The notes beneath the pieces were generated by a model. The model worked only from the letters and a program-made list of their open reading frames with translations, was not told the DNA's origin and did not search any database. DNA of 64,000 bases, taken from Acetobacterium woodii DSM 1030. GTDB lineage: Bacteria > Bacillota > Clostridia > Eubacteriales > Eubacteriaceae. Made by a program: the position numbers and the translations under genes. The DNA lies in contig NC_016894.1 of assembly GCF_000247605.1 (NCBI RefSeq), positions 3,089,732 through 3,153,731 on the forward strand, read 5' to 3'. Below are positions 28,131-39,400 of the stretch, in pieces; the stretch's first letter is position 1, and each line of letters begins with the position of its first letter.

Positions 28131-28170
28131 AAAAAGACAGCTTTAAAGATTTTTTTAAAGCTGTCTTTTA
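28131..28170 (-). terminator. Intrinsic terminator after the 1280-residue surface protein gene
   Basis: A perfect inverted repeat with arms AAAAGACAGCTTTAAA and complement ends in a T-run on the minus strand. The 28009-28130 stretch holds no gene. Confidence 0.8.
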
Positions 28171-28220
28171 TATCTTTCTATCAAATTTTTACTTATTATA
28201 GATTAAGTTTTTTATACTTT

Positions 28221-31200
28221 TTAATCTAAAACCGTTAAAGTCAGTTCCCCAGTTGTTTTTATTTCGGTTGATAATGGATCGCTCTGTGCCTGAATACTTA
28301 TTTTCACCGTTGCTTTACCATCGCCTTTATTCGTAATCGTTCCATCCGAAGCAATGACTGCGGTCCCTTTTCCAGCATCTGTTAATTGCTCAAAAGTTAC
28401 ATTATAATTGGTGATTTTAAAATTCTCAAGGTTCGTTCCTGTCATTAAGGCTTCTGCTCTCGCAATTATATTATTGGGACTGCCACCGACACTAAATGAA
28501 CCCAGATTGGCAGCGGTAATACGAGCCTGTTCCATTACGTAGTTGGCATTATAAATCAATGCTTCCCGTTTTGAAACAATTGAGTTTGTATCACTAACAA
28601 TCTTTTCTTGAACAATTTCTTCCGGATGATCCAGATCAAAGTAAGTTGTGGTAATCTTACTTTCATAATCCTTCCATAAAGCCACCGTATAGTAACTGGT
28701 TTTAAATTCTGCATACCAGTTCTTTTCAGCCTGGAATTTCTGAATATCGCCATCCGTAGCACGATAAACCGGCTTTTTATTGGTCATCGCATTATTGATA
28801 CCGTTTGTTGCGGTATTAATTATATCCACCGTGATCAACGTTCCATTAGAAGATATTATTAAATTCATCAGGTCATTTGTCGTACAAGCAGCCGCATAAG
28901 CTTCAAAACTGCTTTTTGTATATTGACTAGCGGTAAAGGGATCGTTCCACGGAATCGCTGCTGTCTTTGCTGCTTCATAAGTTGCAATCGCCGCATCGAG
29001 ACCCATAGAAGAATTTGGTCTTAATGCCCGGATGGCGGCTTCAATGGCATTAGTTGCCGCAACAATCTCTGTAGGACTGCTTTCCTTGGTAATATTTGAT
29101 GGTTTCCAAGTATAATCCTCTGGATAAAAATCAGCATATTTTAAAACAGCTTGTTCATAAACACTCCAATTGCTGATCGAATTTTTAATGTTATAGAAAT
29201 TTCCTGAACTTGATCGGAAATTATTTTGATACAGTTCAAGCATTTTCTGGAAGGCTTTTAACTCTGTCCCATTCTGTCGAACCAGATTTTTCTGGGCATT
29301 GACAAGTGCAGCGGTCGCTTTATCGACATCTGTTTGAAGGCTGTCTTTGGTAATATTTTGATACTTACGCACGATATCAGCATAGGTTGTCCATGATTCT
29401 GGTGTATAGGCACTTTCATCATCCACCAGTCCCAATATCCGATTATATTCCAGTAAAGAAGCTGCTGGATTTTTTAACAACTCTTCCTGGGCAAACGTAA
29501 TAAAGGTAATCGCCGATTGAATCTGATCCTGCGTATTTTCAGTTGTCATCATATTTTTTGTCAACACAGCCATATAAGCATTCCAGCCCTTAGTTGTAAA
29601 TCTGTCCTGCTGTCCCACGTACTTAGTAATTAACTTGTTATAATCATCCACGTTTCCTTTTTTCTTGAGTATCGTTGTCTGAGCCAAGTTAATATTGCCA
29701 ATTGCTTTCTTGATTGTCGCCTCGTCATTGTCGCCTGTCATGTAATTATCCTTAGACATAACCACCTTCATATAAGCTGTCCAGCTTGCGACTGTCCAGT
29801 CGGCTTCCTTGACTTGGGCTAAAACCGCATTATACTGAGTCATGTCACCTTTTAATTTGAGGTTTTTTTGTGCCCTTTCAATGGCAACTACCGCGCTGTC
29901 AATTTGTTGCTGGGATTTATCCCGATTCATTTCGTTCTTGTCCAGAATCTTCTGATAGATTGTCCACGATGCCGAAGTATACTGCCCCTCTACCATAGGG
30001 ATATTGAGATTTTTATTATTTTCCATCAGATATAAATAAGCGGTCAAATCTCCTGCTTTGGTCAGTTTCAGTTGCCCTTTTTTAATGTTTCGTACCGCCG
30101 TATCGATCTGTGCCTGTGATTTATCGGCATCCATATAATTGGAATCTAATATTTTTTGATAAATAGACCATGAAGCTGACGTGTATTCAATTTCATTTTT
30201 TTCCGCAACCGTTTCATTATATCCGCCAGGTAGATCAAGATCCCCTCTTAACTCAAGATCACCCTGAGCCTGCTTGATCTTTAGAATCGCCGCATCCACA
30301 GTCGCCTGGGTTTTATCCCCATTCATGAAATTGCTTTTTAGAACTTTTTCATATTTTGCCCATGATGCCGTTGTATAATCATCGGAATTCAGCGATTCGA
30401 GAAGCTCTTTGTATTCGGTTAAGTCTGCCCCTTTAACTAATTTTTTCTGGGCCGCTTCAATGTTTTGAATCGCCAGATTAATCGCTTCCTGACCATCAGT
30501 GGGGATCACCACATTGGCCTCTACTACCTTTTGATATGTCGCCCATGAGGATGAGATATAATCGTTTTTATCAACAGCATCCAGTGCTTCATAATAATAT
30601 GTCATATCGCCTGCCAGTACGAGGTTCTTTTGCGCTTTTAAGACATTTTGAACTGCCGCATCAACAACATTTTGATCACTGGTGATATTGACAATAATAG
30701 TCTGAATTTCTTTTTGATAAGCATCCCACGATGCCGTTGTATAGTCATCTTTTTGCACGGCATCCAAAGCTGCCTGGTAATATCTTAGGTCGGCTTTCTT
30801 GACTAAATTTTTCTGGGCTACTTCAATCAGTTTAATGGCATTTTCGACATCAGTCTGGGTATCATTTTCATCAACAAGATTATCATCAACAACCATTTGG
30901 TAGACAGCCCAAGTCGATTCAAGATAGTCCTCTTCTTTCACTGCATCCAAAAGGGCATTGTAAGCGGTAAAGTCAAATTTTCTAACCATTTTTCGCTGCG
31001 CCAATTTAATTTTTTCAGTTGCCGCATCCACTTCAACTTGAGAGTTTGACTCTGACACTGCATTTGATGCCAATACCGATTGATAGATTGCCCATGAGGA
31101 TGTTGTATAATCCGCTTCACGCACTGCTGAAAGGGCCGCCCAATAATCTGTCAGATTAACCTTATGTTGTAATAACTTTTGAGCCGCCAGAATGTTAAGC

Positions 31201-32063
31201 GTCGCTTTATTTATAACCGACTGGCTATCATCCTGAGTAACAATATTTTCGTCAACCACCTCCTGATAGGCTGCCCAAGTTTCCGGGGTATAGTCAACTT
31301 CATTGACACTTTGCAAAAGTTTGTAATAACCGGACATCACCTTTCCTCTGACCAGATTACTTTGAGCGGCTTTGATTGTGTCCGTCGCTGCTTTAATTTC
31401 CGCTTTTGTATTGCTATCATCAACTACATTTTCATCAACAATTGCCTGATAGTCAGCCCACGAATCAGTTGTATAATCATATTGACTGACCGAATTCAGA
31501 ACCGCATAATACGATTCCAATTCCTCATTAATTTCAACCAGTTTAATTTTTATTCCTTCTAAACGCAAACCTTCGCCAATCGTACCCGCAGTCATTCCGC
31601 TGCTAAACCAGGTTGTCGCATCGTTTTCGTCTTTTAGCCAGCCTTTATTTTGTACCTGCACGTTATATTTGATGGTATAACCTGGCATGCTGTTAAGAAC
31701 TAAACGAATACTTTCCAGACGTAAGCCTTGACCTTCCGTTCCGGCCAGATTGCCCATTGAGAAAGGTCCCCGATTCCCCAGATTTTGTATATGTACGTAA
31801 GCTTGAATATTGGCATTCGCCGGCACAGAACCATATAACTGAACTTTCAAGGCCTCTAAACGCTTACCTTCATTTACAGTTCCGGAAAGACCACCATCAG
31901 TAACCCAGTTGGCTTCCCATCCTTTATCTTGCACATGGGTTTTATATTCCACGCCAACATTCGCTGTCGTTTTAAGATTTTCATCAGCAGCGTAAACGCT
32001 GGTCGAAAACGTCAACAACATCAACAATGCGGTTGTTAAAATCGGAACCGTTATCTTTTTCAT
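28221..32063 (-). CDS. Giant secreted protein: three ChW repeats and about fifteen FIVAR-like repeats
   Basis: This is a protein of about 1280 residues with a signal peptide cleaved after SVYA. Three ChW repeats follow (about residues 33-180; the core is HVQDKGWEANWVTDGGLSGT, then RLEALKVQL). Next come twelve clear and about three degenerate repeats of 55-70 residues with the pattern DYTTxSWAxYQxVVxxNxV and IxxAQKxLV, like FIVAR repeats. The C-terminal domain of about 100 residues is shared with the protein at 41882-43885. The start at 32063 has a GGAG site; the upstream start at 32129 adds non-signal residues. There is no LPxTG anchor. A role in adhesion or polymer binding is likely but not shown. 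Confidence 0.88.
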   Translation of the reverse strand: MKKITVPILTTALLMLLTFSTSVYAADENLKTTANVGVEYKTHVQDKGWEANWVTDGGLSGTVNEGKRLEALKVQLYGSVPANANIQAYVHIQNLGNRGPFSMGNLAGTEGQGLRLESIRLVLNSMPGYTIKYNVQVQNKGWLKDENDATTWFSSGMTAGTIGEGLRLEGIKIKLVEINEELESYYAVLNSVSQYDYTTDSWADYQAIVDENVVDDSNTKAEIKAATDTIKAAQSNLVRGKVMSGYYKLLQSVNEVDYTPETWAAYQEVVDENIVTQDDSQSVINKATLNILAAQKLLQHKVNLTDYWAALSAVREADYTTSSWAIYQSVLASNAVSESNSQVEVDAATEKIKLAQRKMVRKFDFTAYNALLDAVKEEDYLESTWAVYQMVVDDNLVDENDTQTDVENAIKLIEVAQKNLVKKADLRYYQAALDAVQKDDYTTASWDAYQKEIQTIIVNITSDQNVVDAAVQNVLKAQKNLVLAGDMTYYYEALDAVDKNDYISSSWATYQKVVEANVVIPTDGQEAINLAIQNIEAAQKKLVKGADLTEYKELLESLNSDDYTTASWAKYEKVLKSNFMNGDKTQATVDAAILKIKQAQGDLELRGDLDLPGGYNETVAEKNEIEYTSASWSIYQKILDSNYMDADKSQAQIDTAVRNIKKGQLKLTKAGDLTAYLYLMENNKNLNIPMVEGQYTSASWTIYQKILDKNEMNRDKSQQQIDSAVVAIERAQKNLKLKGDMTQYNAVLAQVKEADWTVASWTAYMKVVMSKDNYMTGDNDEATIKKAIGNINLAQTTILKKKGNVDDYNKLITKYVGQQDRFTTKGWNAYMAVLTKNMMTTENTQDQIQSAITFITFAQEELLKNPAASLLEYNRILGLVDDESAYTPESWTTYADIVRKYQNITKDSLQTDVDKATAALVNAQKNLVRQNGTELKAFQKMLELYQNNFRSSSGNFYNIKNSISNWSVYEQAVLKYADFYPEDYTWKPSNITKESSPTEIVAATNAIEAAIRALRPNSSMGLDAAIATYEAAKTAAIPWNDPFTASQYTKSSFEAYAAACTTNDLMNLIISSNGTLITVDIINTATNGINNAMTNKKPVYRATDGDIQKFQAEKNWYAEFKTSYYTVALWKDYESKITTTYFDLDHPEEIVQEKIVSDTNSIVSKREALIYNANYVMEQARITAANLGSFSVGGSPNNIIARAEALMTGTNLENFKITNYNVTFEQLTDAGKGTAVIASDGTITNKGDGKATVKISIQAQSDPLSTEIKTTGELTLTVLD

Positions 32064-32437
32064 ATCCACATTTCTCCATTTCTTTATCTTTTCCTTAACT
32101 GCATCCTTATCTAATGTCATCACCAACAAATAATTTACTTATTTAAATTTTACACTCTATGCCAATAATTTGCAATGGTTTACTGGCCTCAAATGTTTTT
32201 TCACTTGATGTCCTTACTATCTACACGCTTCTAATCGGATCACCATTTATCCGGTCGAAAGCATTATTATGTTTAATCCCATCTCTAGCTGTCTTAATAT
32301 ATTATCGTCAGGACTCATAAATTCTTTAACGCCTCAAACAGAATTAATCTATAATTTACAAGAAATACCAATTTTTATACAATCATGATAAAATAAAACG
32401 TGATTCTAATACCGGCCTTAAACATAACTTAAAAACT

Positions 32438-32479
32438 AAAAAAGATCCATCATGATTATTTTCTTGATGAACCTTTTTT
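32438..32479 (-). terminator. Intrinsic terminator after the 1266-residue surface protein gene
   Basis: Minus-strand arms AAAGGTTCATCA and TGATGGATCTTT are followed by T residues. The gap 32130-32437 has no gene I can support and probably holds the promoter of the gene at 32063. Confidence 0.75.
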
Positions 32480-32489
32480 AATTTATTTT

Positions 32490-35400
32490 TTAAACTGTAA
32501 AATCATAAGCAATCGAATTACTATTTCCGTCGTTTTCAAAACCTTGATGCACTGTTTCAATTATTAAGCGATAAGAACCCGCTACCAATCCCGTTTTTGG
32601 CGTTAAGGTCAAATTGACACTTCTTTCATCGCCAGAAGCAAACCCAACTGTTTTTGTGCCAACTGTAGCGTTTTGAATCAAACCATAAAATAAATAATTT
32701 CCGTCATTTGGCAAATTCGTTTTGTATCCCTCATAACCAGACAAGCCCCAGTCGGCACGTTCCCGTGAAGAGCCATCCATATCACAAACAGTGCCTGTTC
32801 CGGTTTGCAACGTCATTCCGCCGACAGTATCATTCTCAGCTGATCCGGTTTCTAAAACATCACTAAATTTCATTACCGTGACACTACCATCCGTTTCTAC
32901 CTTGCCAATCTGAAAACGCAGATAAGCACCATCTTCATAATAATTGTAACTACCGCTTGTTGTTACATTTTGTTTTCCAACGCCCTTGCTGGAGCGCCAT
33001 GTGAACGATGTCGCATAAGCACCACCAGACTTGCTCAGTTCGTTAGTTTTTATCACCTGAGTTATATATGTATCTGCTAACGTCTCAAGTCCGGCTACAT
33101 TAATAAGATTAATCGTGATCGTTTCCGGCGCATAACCGGAACCCCAATTAATTGTCCAGGTATAGGTTGCTTTCCCATCGGTCAAGTCGGCACCTTTAAC
33201 CGGGATATATTCTATATAGTTGCCATCTGCCAAAAATAGATCTGAACAATTATTGGTATTCATTGTAGCCGTCACCTTGGTTGTATCGACACCCATAGGA
33301 ACCGGTATTAATAACCCCAACCAATTTTCATCGCTTGGTGGTGTTGACCCGGACTTGGGATAATAGGGAAGATTTTTATTTTTGGCATCAATCTTCAAAA
33401 CTTTTGTAGCGCCAACGAAATTGTAATCTAAGGCGGTTCCACCAGTGTTACCAGCATCCTGCAAAACGTCATTGTCACTTCTGACAATTACAGTTTCTTT
33501 CGTTATTATATTCTCTAAAACGTTTGAAAATCCCGAATAAGTGCCACCAACAACCACCAATCTAAAGTCATACGCCGTTGCTGGTGACAACTCAGTGACT
33601 GTGGCATGAGTTGAGATGCCACTTAACACTTCGGTATTAGAATCCGTCCAGCTATTCGCCCCTTTTAGGGATTGCTGTAACTTCACTGTGGTGGCTCCGG
33701 TTGCCGCGGTCCAGGAAAAACTGACCGTTTTATCGGTTTTTTCTGTTTCTGCAAAATCGCTAATACCCGCAATCTTTATTGAAAGGACATTACTTGCTAA
33801 ACCTTTAGTTAAGGCTCCAGCCTTGGCCTTCAGCGTCAGTTCGCCAAATTTAGCGGTACCCTTGGTATAAAACGTTACTTGGCTGCCACTGGTTTTTGAC
33901 GCAGCATCCACCGTTAATCCGGTTTCGCCTGACTTTATGTCCCAATTCGACAACGAATCCGCACTGGCTGTAAAGGTGTCATTCATAAGCGTAACAACAA
34001 TGCCAGGATTTGTTTCGCCATTAGCGATGTGGCTGGCTGTGGCGATTGTTGTGGTGACTGGTTCCTGAATTGTTATGGTGATCGTTCCGTATTTTTCAGA
34101 GCCATCCTGAGCTGTTGCTTTGACCGTTATGGAACCGGCGGTTGTTGGCACCAATATCCCGGAACTGTCAATGGTGGCGGTTCCGGTTCCGGTTATTACC
34201 GACCATGTTATATTTTTATTTGTCGCGGTTGCTGGCAAAACTGCCACCGCCATTTGGAGCGTTTTTCCCCGATCAACGGTGGTCACATTTCCAGGCGTTG
34301 TTACCATTATATTCGTTACTAAAACCGAAGCCCCTTCAATCGATAACGTGTTACTGGCAAGCCCTTTTGTCAATGCCGCCGCCTTGGCAGACAATTTTAT
34401 TATGCCACTTTTTGATGTTCCGGTCATTTTTATGGTTACTTGTTGATTTGAATCTTTGGTAATTGCAGCAATGCTTAAACCCGTTGCTCCCATCGCATTA
34501 TCCCAATTCCCGATCGCCGTGACTTTTGATGTAAAGGTATCATTGGTTAAGGTTATTGTTATTATTGGGTTAACGGCACCAGCGGTAATGGTTGATGTTG
34601 TCGCAATGGTTCCGGCTTGTATCTCCGTTATGGTAATCAGTTTTGTGCCATTTTTTTCCGATCCATCCCGGGCTGTTGCTTTAACTGTTACCGTTCCTAC
34701 TTTGACCGCCGTCAACAACCCGGTACTACTGATACTTGCCATTCCGGTGCCGTTTGCCACCGACCAGATGACCTTATTATTCGTGGCATCTTCTGGTGTC
34801 ACGATGGCATTCATCTGTAACGTACTGCCTTTTTCCAACGTTGTTTCATCATTAACGCTGCTAACTGTGATCCCCGTGACACTAACCGGCGGCGCTGTTG
34901 GCGGAACTTTGACATTTCCCCCAATAGTCTGATTATCCGGAGCTTTTTCATAGGTAATATGATCCGCATTCACATCAGCATGAACAATTCGACCTTGTCC
35001 TTTAACTGCGGTTTTTCCGTTTAGCACCATTTTTTCTATCCGGGAATTCTGATCTAAATTAACTGAGCTTCCCGCGGCGTCTTTAGCTATTACCATCTTA
35101 TCGATAACCGTTGTGCCCTGCGTTGAAATATTCATCTGCGGAGCATTCACCTGTACACTTTCGAAATGACCTTCAAGGATCAGGTCTTCGCCGTTTGCAT
35201 CTTCAGCAATGATCACTGCCAAACCTTTGGCATTGGTTGCCACAATGCGCACTTTTCCCGACGATGTTTCCTGCACAATGATATTTTTATAGTCACCGCC
35301 ATTGATATGAATACTATTTTGGCCGCCACCGCGGACATACGTTTCACCGTCGACGGTAATATTATTGAGGGTCACATTTCCCTGACCGACTTCTTCCGTG

Positions 35401-36290
35401 ATGATCAAGTTTCCTTTGATATGAAAATTTTGTAGTATCACACCATCGGCTTTAACCATCACATCTTTATTGATTATTTCGACACCGCTATTCGGTCCAA
35501 AAGTTCCCGCCTGGTCATAAACCATTGCCTGAGCTTCCGTTTCCAGCCCGTCATAAGCAGCCTGGATGGCCTGGGTGGCGGCATCAACCTCTTCCTGGGT
35601 ATTGCTGACAGTAACGACATTATCGGCAATTGCGGTCTGCAGCACATTCCAGGAGTACGTTGAATAATCTACTTTTACACAACTTTTTGCCGTTGCCAAG
35701 ACTTTTTTGTACGCACTCAAATCGGCATCTTCTCTAACAATTCGAATTTGAATTCCTTCCAGCCGTAAACCTTGTCCCTCAGTCCCCGACGTTTCACCAT
35801 CTTTTGCCCAGCTCTTTTCCCATCCCTGATTCTGAACATGCGTACGATACTGAACTGAATATTCCGGCATATTAACCAAGCGAATTTGAATTCCTTCCAG
35901 CCGCAAACCCATTCCCTGTGACCCTGACGCATAACCATCACAGATCCAATATTTTTCCCAACCTTGATTTTGGACATGGGTACGGTATTCGATTTTCGCC
36001 CCCTCCGGCAAATCTCCGTTTAGCTTAATTTCAATCCCTTCCAGCCGTAAACTCTGTCCCACCGTTCCGGCCGCTGCGCCATCAGTTACCCAAATCGGCT
36101 CCCACCCCTGATTTTGGACATGGGTATGATAAGTTACATCAACCGACTGACTGGCACTAATCGTCGACAAACCGATCGCAGCTTTTGCTCCATTTGTTTG
36201 ATCATCTTTTGCGGCTGCAAAAACGTTTGCAGTTAATACTGTTCCCATCAACAGGATCGTCATCAATATGACTATATAACTTTTTCTCAT
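32490..36290 (-). CDS. Giant secreted protein: ChW, FIVAR-like, beta-solenoid and Ig-like domains
   Basis: This is a protein of about 1266 residues with a signal peptide ending ANVFA. Three ChW repeats come first (about residues 47-190, cores HVQNQGWEPIWVTDG and similar). One FIVAR-like repeat and a right-handed beta-helix-like stretch (about residues 255-450) follow. Two Big_2-type Ig domains (LEKGSTLQMNAIVTPEDATN; VDRGKTLQMAVAVLPATATN) each precede a second repeated domain. A fibronectin type III domain (about residues 890-975) and a C-terminal domain of about 270 residues complete it. The start at 36290 follows GGAG by six bases. It is probably a surface or matrix protein; the C-terminal domain may bind a ligand, but I do not recognise it. 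Confidence 0.88.
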   Translation of the reverse strand: MRKSYIVILMTILLMGTVLTANVFAAAKDDQTNGAKAAIGLSTISASQSVDVTYHTHVQNQGWEPIWVTDGAAAGTVGQSLRLEGIEIKLNGDLPEGAKIEYRTHVQNQGWEKYWICDGYASGSQGMGLRLEGIQIRLVNMPEYSVQYRTHVQNQGWEKSWAKDGETSGTEGQGLRLEGIQIRIVREDADLSAYKKVLATAKSCVKVDYSTYSWNVLQTAIADNVVTVSNTQEEVDAATQAIQAAYDGLETEAQAMVYDQAGTFGPNSGVEIINKDVMVKADGVILQNFHIKGNLIITEEVGQGNVTLNNITVDGETYVRGGGQNSIHINGGDYKNIIVQETSSGKVRIVATNAKGLAVIIAEDANGEDLILEGHFESVQVNAPQMNISTQGTTVIDKMVIAKDAAGSSVNLDQNSRIEKMVLNGKTAVKGQGRIVHADVNADHITYEKAPDNQTIGGNVKVPPTAPPVSVTGITVSSVNDETTLEKGSTLQMNAIVTPEDATNNKVIWSVANGTGMASISSTGLLTAVKVGTVTVKATARDGSEKNGTKLITITEIQAGTIATTSTITAGAVNPIITITLTNDTFTSKVTAIGNWDNAMGATGLSIAAITKDSNQQVTIKMTGTSKSGIIKLSAKAAALTKGLASNTLSIEGASVLVTNIMVTTPGNVTTVDRGKTLQMAVAVLPATATNKNITWSVITGTGTATIDSSGILVPTTAGSITVKATAQDGSEKYGTITITIQEPVTTTIATASHIANGETNPGIVVTLMNDTFTASADSLSNWDIKSGETGLTVDAASKTSGSQVTFYTKGTAKFGELTLKAKAGALTKGLASNVLSIKIAGISDFAETEKTDKTVSFSWTAATGATTVKLQQSLKGANSWTDSNTEVLSGISTHATVTELSPATAYDFRLVVVGGTYSGFSNVLENIITKETVIVRSDNDVLQDAGNTGGTALDYNFVGATKVLKIDAKNKNLPYYPKSGSTPPSDENWLGLLIPVPMGVDTTKVTATMNTNNCSDLFLADGNYIEYIPVKGADLTDGKATYTWTINWGSGYAPETITINLINVAGLETLADTYITQVIKTNELSKSGGAYATSFTWRSSKGVGKQNVTTSGSYNYYEDGAYLRFQIGKVETDGSVTVMKFSDVLETGSAENDTVGGMTLQTGTGTVCDMDGSSRERADWGLSGYEGYKTNLPNDGNYLFYGLIQNATVGTKTVGFASGDERSVNLTLTPKTGLVAGSYRLIIETVHQGFENDGNSNSIAYDFTV

Positions 36291-36400
36291 GTCATTCTCC
36301 ACTTCCTTTGCGATCGCTCACTCCGTTATTCTTAATTCAATCTTAATATTTATCGCAACGATTGTCAATATGCGCCTAACATGGTGCAATAATTTTTCAA

Positions 36401-36450
36401 ATAAAAGAAACATCAAAAATCGACTGAACGATTTTTGATGTTTCTTTTTA
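36401..36450 (-). terminator. Intrinsic terminator after the LRR/Tyr-repeat protein gene
   Basis: A perfect 19-bp inverted repeat (arms around GAAACATCAAAAATC) has a GACTGAAC-type loop and T-rich ends. Confidence 0.88.
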
Positions 36451-36492
36451 TTTTAGTTTGGCATTAATTCATTTATTACCAATTTAATCGGT

Positions 36493-39400
36493 TCACTCCG
36501 TCGTTACCTTAAGGGTTTTATCACCTTCCATTTCGGCCGATGTTCCAAGTTTATCCATAATATAAACATGGAACGTATAATCTCCCGCTGTTTGCGGTAT
36601 AAAACTGTATGAACTGGTACTCGAAAAATCGCGTATTAATGTTTCACTGCCGCCGTCTTTTGTATATGTAAACTTATATTTGTATGGGGACATTCCGCCT
36701 TCAATAACAGCTTTTATCGTTACTCTACTTTTTACCTTTACCGTATCTTTACTTACCGTAAATGTCTTAACACTGGGCTTAGCATAAATCTGATACGATC
36801 GAATTTCCATTTTAGCCGGCGTGCTGGCGTTGTTGTCTTTATCTGTCAACGTCACCGAAAGGGTGTAACTTCCGGCTTCGGTCGGTGTAAATTTAGCCTG
36901 GTTCGGATTGACTGTATCCGCAACCAGAGTTTCTTCCGCACCACCTGTTCTTTTGGCTGCAAACGTGTAGTTATAAGGTGTCACTCCGCCACTTGCTGTT
37001 GCTGTCAAAACGATCTCCGTATCAACATATTGGCCTGATGGCAAACTTGACGTCAATGATTTGAGCACGGGGTAATCAACAACTTCAAAATCCTGAATGA
37101 ATATCGCATCATCATTACTACAGATTTTTCCATTGGCATCTTTAATTCTTACATGCAATGAATAAAATCCGGCGACGGTCGGCTTAAATTCTGCGGTTGC
37201 CGAAGATGAGTAAGTTTTAAATGTGTTTTCAGAATTATCAGCACTCTTCGAATAAAACTGATAGCTGTAAGGCGATTTACCGCCTGTCGCCGTCGCCGTC
37301 ACTTTAACCGTTGTTCCGATGTTCACACCCGAACTTTTATCCGTCTTGATGCTTTTTACCGCAACATCGGATAATACCGCGTAACGGGTCAATTTTTCCG
37401 TCACTGTTGAATTTCCATCCGTTATATCCACATAAAAATCATAATTTCCCGCATTTTCGGGTTTAAATGTGGCTGAAGCTGTATATGTGCTGGTTGATGT
37501 CGTTAATAAATCCACCTGACTGGTTCCCTGTTTATAATAAAAATCATAGGTCAATGACGAAGTCATCCCCGTTTCCTCTTTTACATTGGCCGTTAAGGTA
37601 ATGGTATCGCCATTATAAACGGCTGCGCCTTTGGCTGGTGATGCCAAAAAGCTTTGTATCACCGGTGGATTCCCGACCACTACCTGGGTGGTAATTTCAT
37701 TGGTACTAACTACCCCATTTTTATCGGTAACAACAACTGAAAATGTATAACTTCCCGCAGCAAGCAGCTCGAATGTTATATTCTTGTTTTTATCACTGCT
37801 GCCAATTGGTGTGTAACTTACCGCAGCATCTTTTTTATAACGGAACTGGTAGGTATAAGCAGCCTGTCCGCCAGCACCAGTCGCTGAGAGTTTTATTTGA
37901 TCCCCAACAATGAGATCTTTCGTTTTATTGGACTTGATCGACTTGGCTTCTAATTTAGGGTACACCTTAAAGGATTTAACACTGTAAACATCTTTTGAAC
38001 CGGCACTGTCGGTTGCCGTAACACTAAATGTATAGGTTCCCGCTGCCGGTAACAAATATGTCACATTGTCTGTCGTCGAATCGGTCGATTGCCATAGTTT
38101 TTTAGTGCCCTGTTTAACTTCAAACTGATAATTAACGGTTCCATCTCCGGTTGCTGCTTTTTGGTCAACTGCTAATTTAACAGTATCCCCTTCATAGGCA
38201 ACTGTCGTACCCACTGTACCAGCGATCTTGTCGACGGTTAGCTCAGTGATGTCTGGAGGGTTGGCAACCGTTGTTTTCACACTTTCAGTTTCGGTAATTT
38301 CCGATAGTGTCACTCCGTAATAATCAGTGATTTTCACCGCAAAAAGATAATCTCCGGTAACGTTTGATGGAAAAGTATAACTAATCGTTTTTGATTTCGT
38401 TGCCGTACCATACGGTTGAAACGCAAGATCACTCGGTCCTTTAACATAATATTGATATAAATACGGTGATTTCCCGCCACTGCCGGTGGCCGTTAGTTTA
38501 ATCGTATCACCAACATTTAAGCCGCTTGTTTTGCTTAACTTAACCGCTTTTGAAGTGCCACCTGACAATACCTTATAGCTGGCTATTCTTTCGGTATCAA
38601 CTGACCCTTTGGTATCACTGACTGCCACAAAAAGATTATAGGTTCCCGCTGCCGGTGGTATAAATTTGACCGTTGCCTGTTCATTAGTAATCCTCGGTGT
38701 AATGGTCTGGGAACTACCAATCGGAATTTTCGTTTTTCCCTGAGTATAATAAAAATCATAGGTTAAGTCCCCTTCGCCTTTGGCATCTTGAACCGTTACG
38801 GTTAGATCAACCGTATCTTTTTCATAAACCACAGGCGATTCGGTTTTTCCTACCGTTTGATCTTTTATCGCTGTAAAGTTTTTGATCACTGGTGGGTTAG
38901 TCACTTTTATTGCGACACTTCCCGTTTCATCACGATTCACACTGGGCTTGTCATAGGCGTCTTTGATCTCTACATAAAACGTATAAGTACCAAGTGAATC
39001 ACAGGGGAAATTAATTGTTTTATTTTTTGTTGCTCCACCGATTGCTGTATAAGTTGTGTCAGCATCTTTTTTGTAATAAAACTGATAACTATACGCAGAT
39101 TTTCCACCCGTTCCCGAAGCGGTTAACTTAATGATATCCCCTAAAATGACACCACTTGTTTTATTAACTTTGACCGCTTTTGCCGAGGGCGTTGCCAAAA
39201 CCTGATACGATTTGAGCGTTTCGGTATCCGTTGTTCCGTCGACGTCTACCACTGTTACCGTGAAGGTATAGCGACCGGCTGAAGTCGGACCCGCATAAGT
39301 CGCCGTTTTTGATGTTGTTGCATTCGACGACCAGATTGTTCGGGCCCCGGATTTACACGAAAACTGATAGGTCGAATTAGCAGTTCCACCTTCTGTTTCG

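Noticed and set aside
34029-34932. Long plus-strand frames opposite the surface-protein gene
   Set aside because: They have odd composition, no ribosome sites and mirror the Ala/Thr/Val-rich repeats of the real gene on the other strand.
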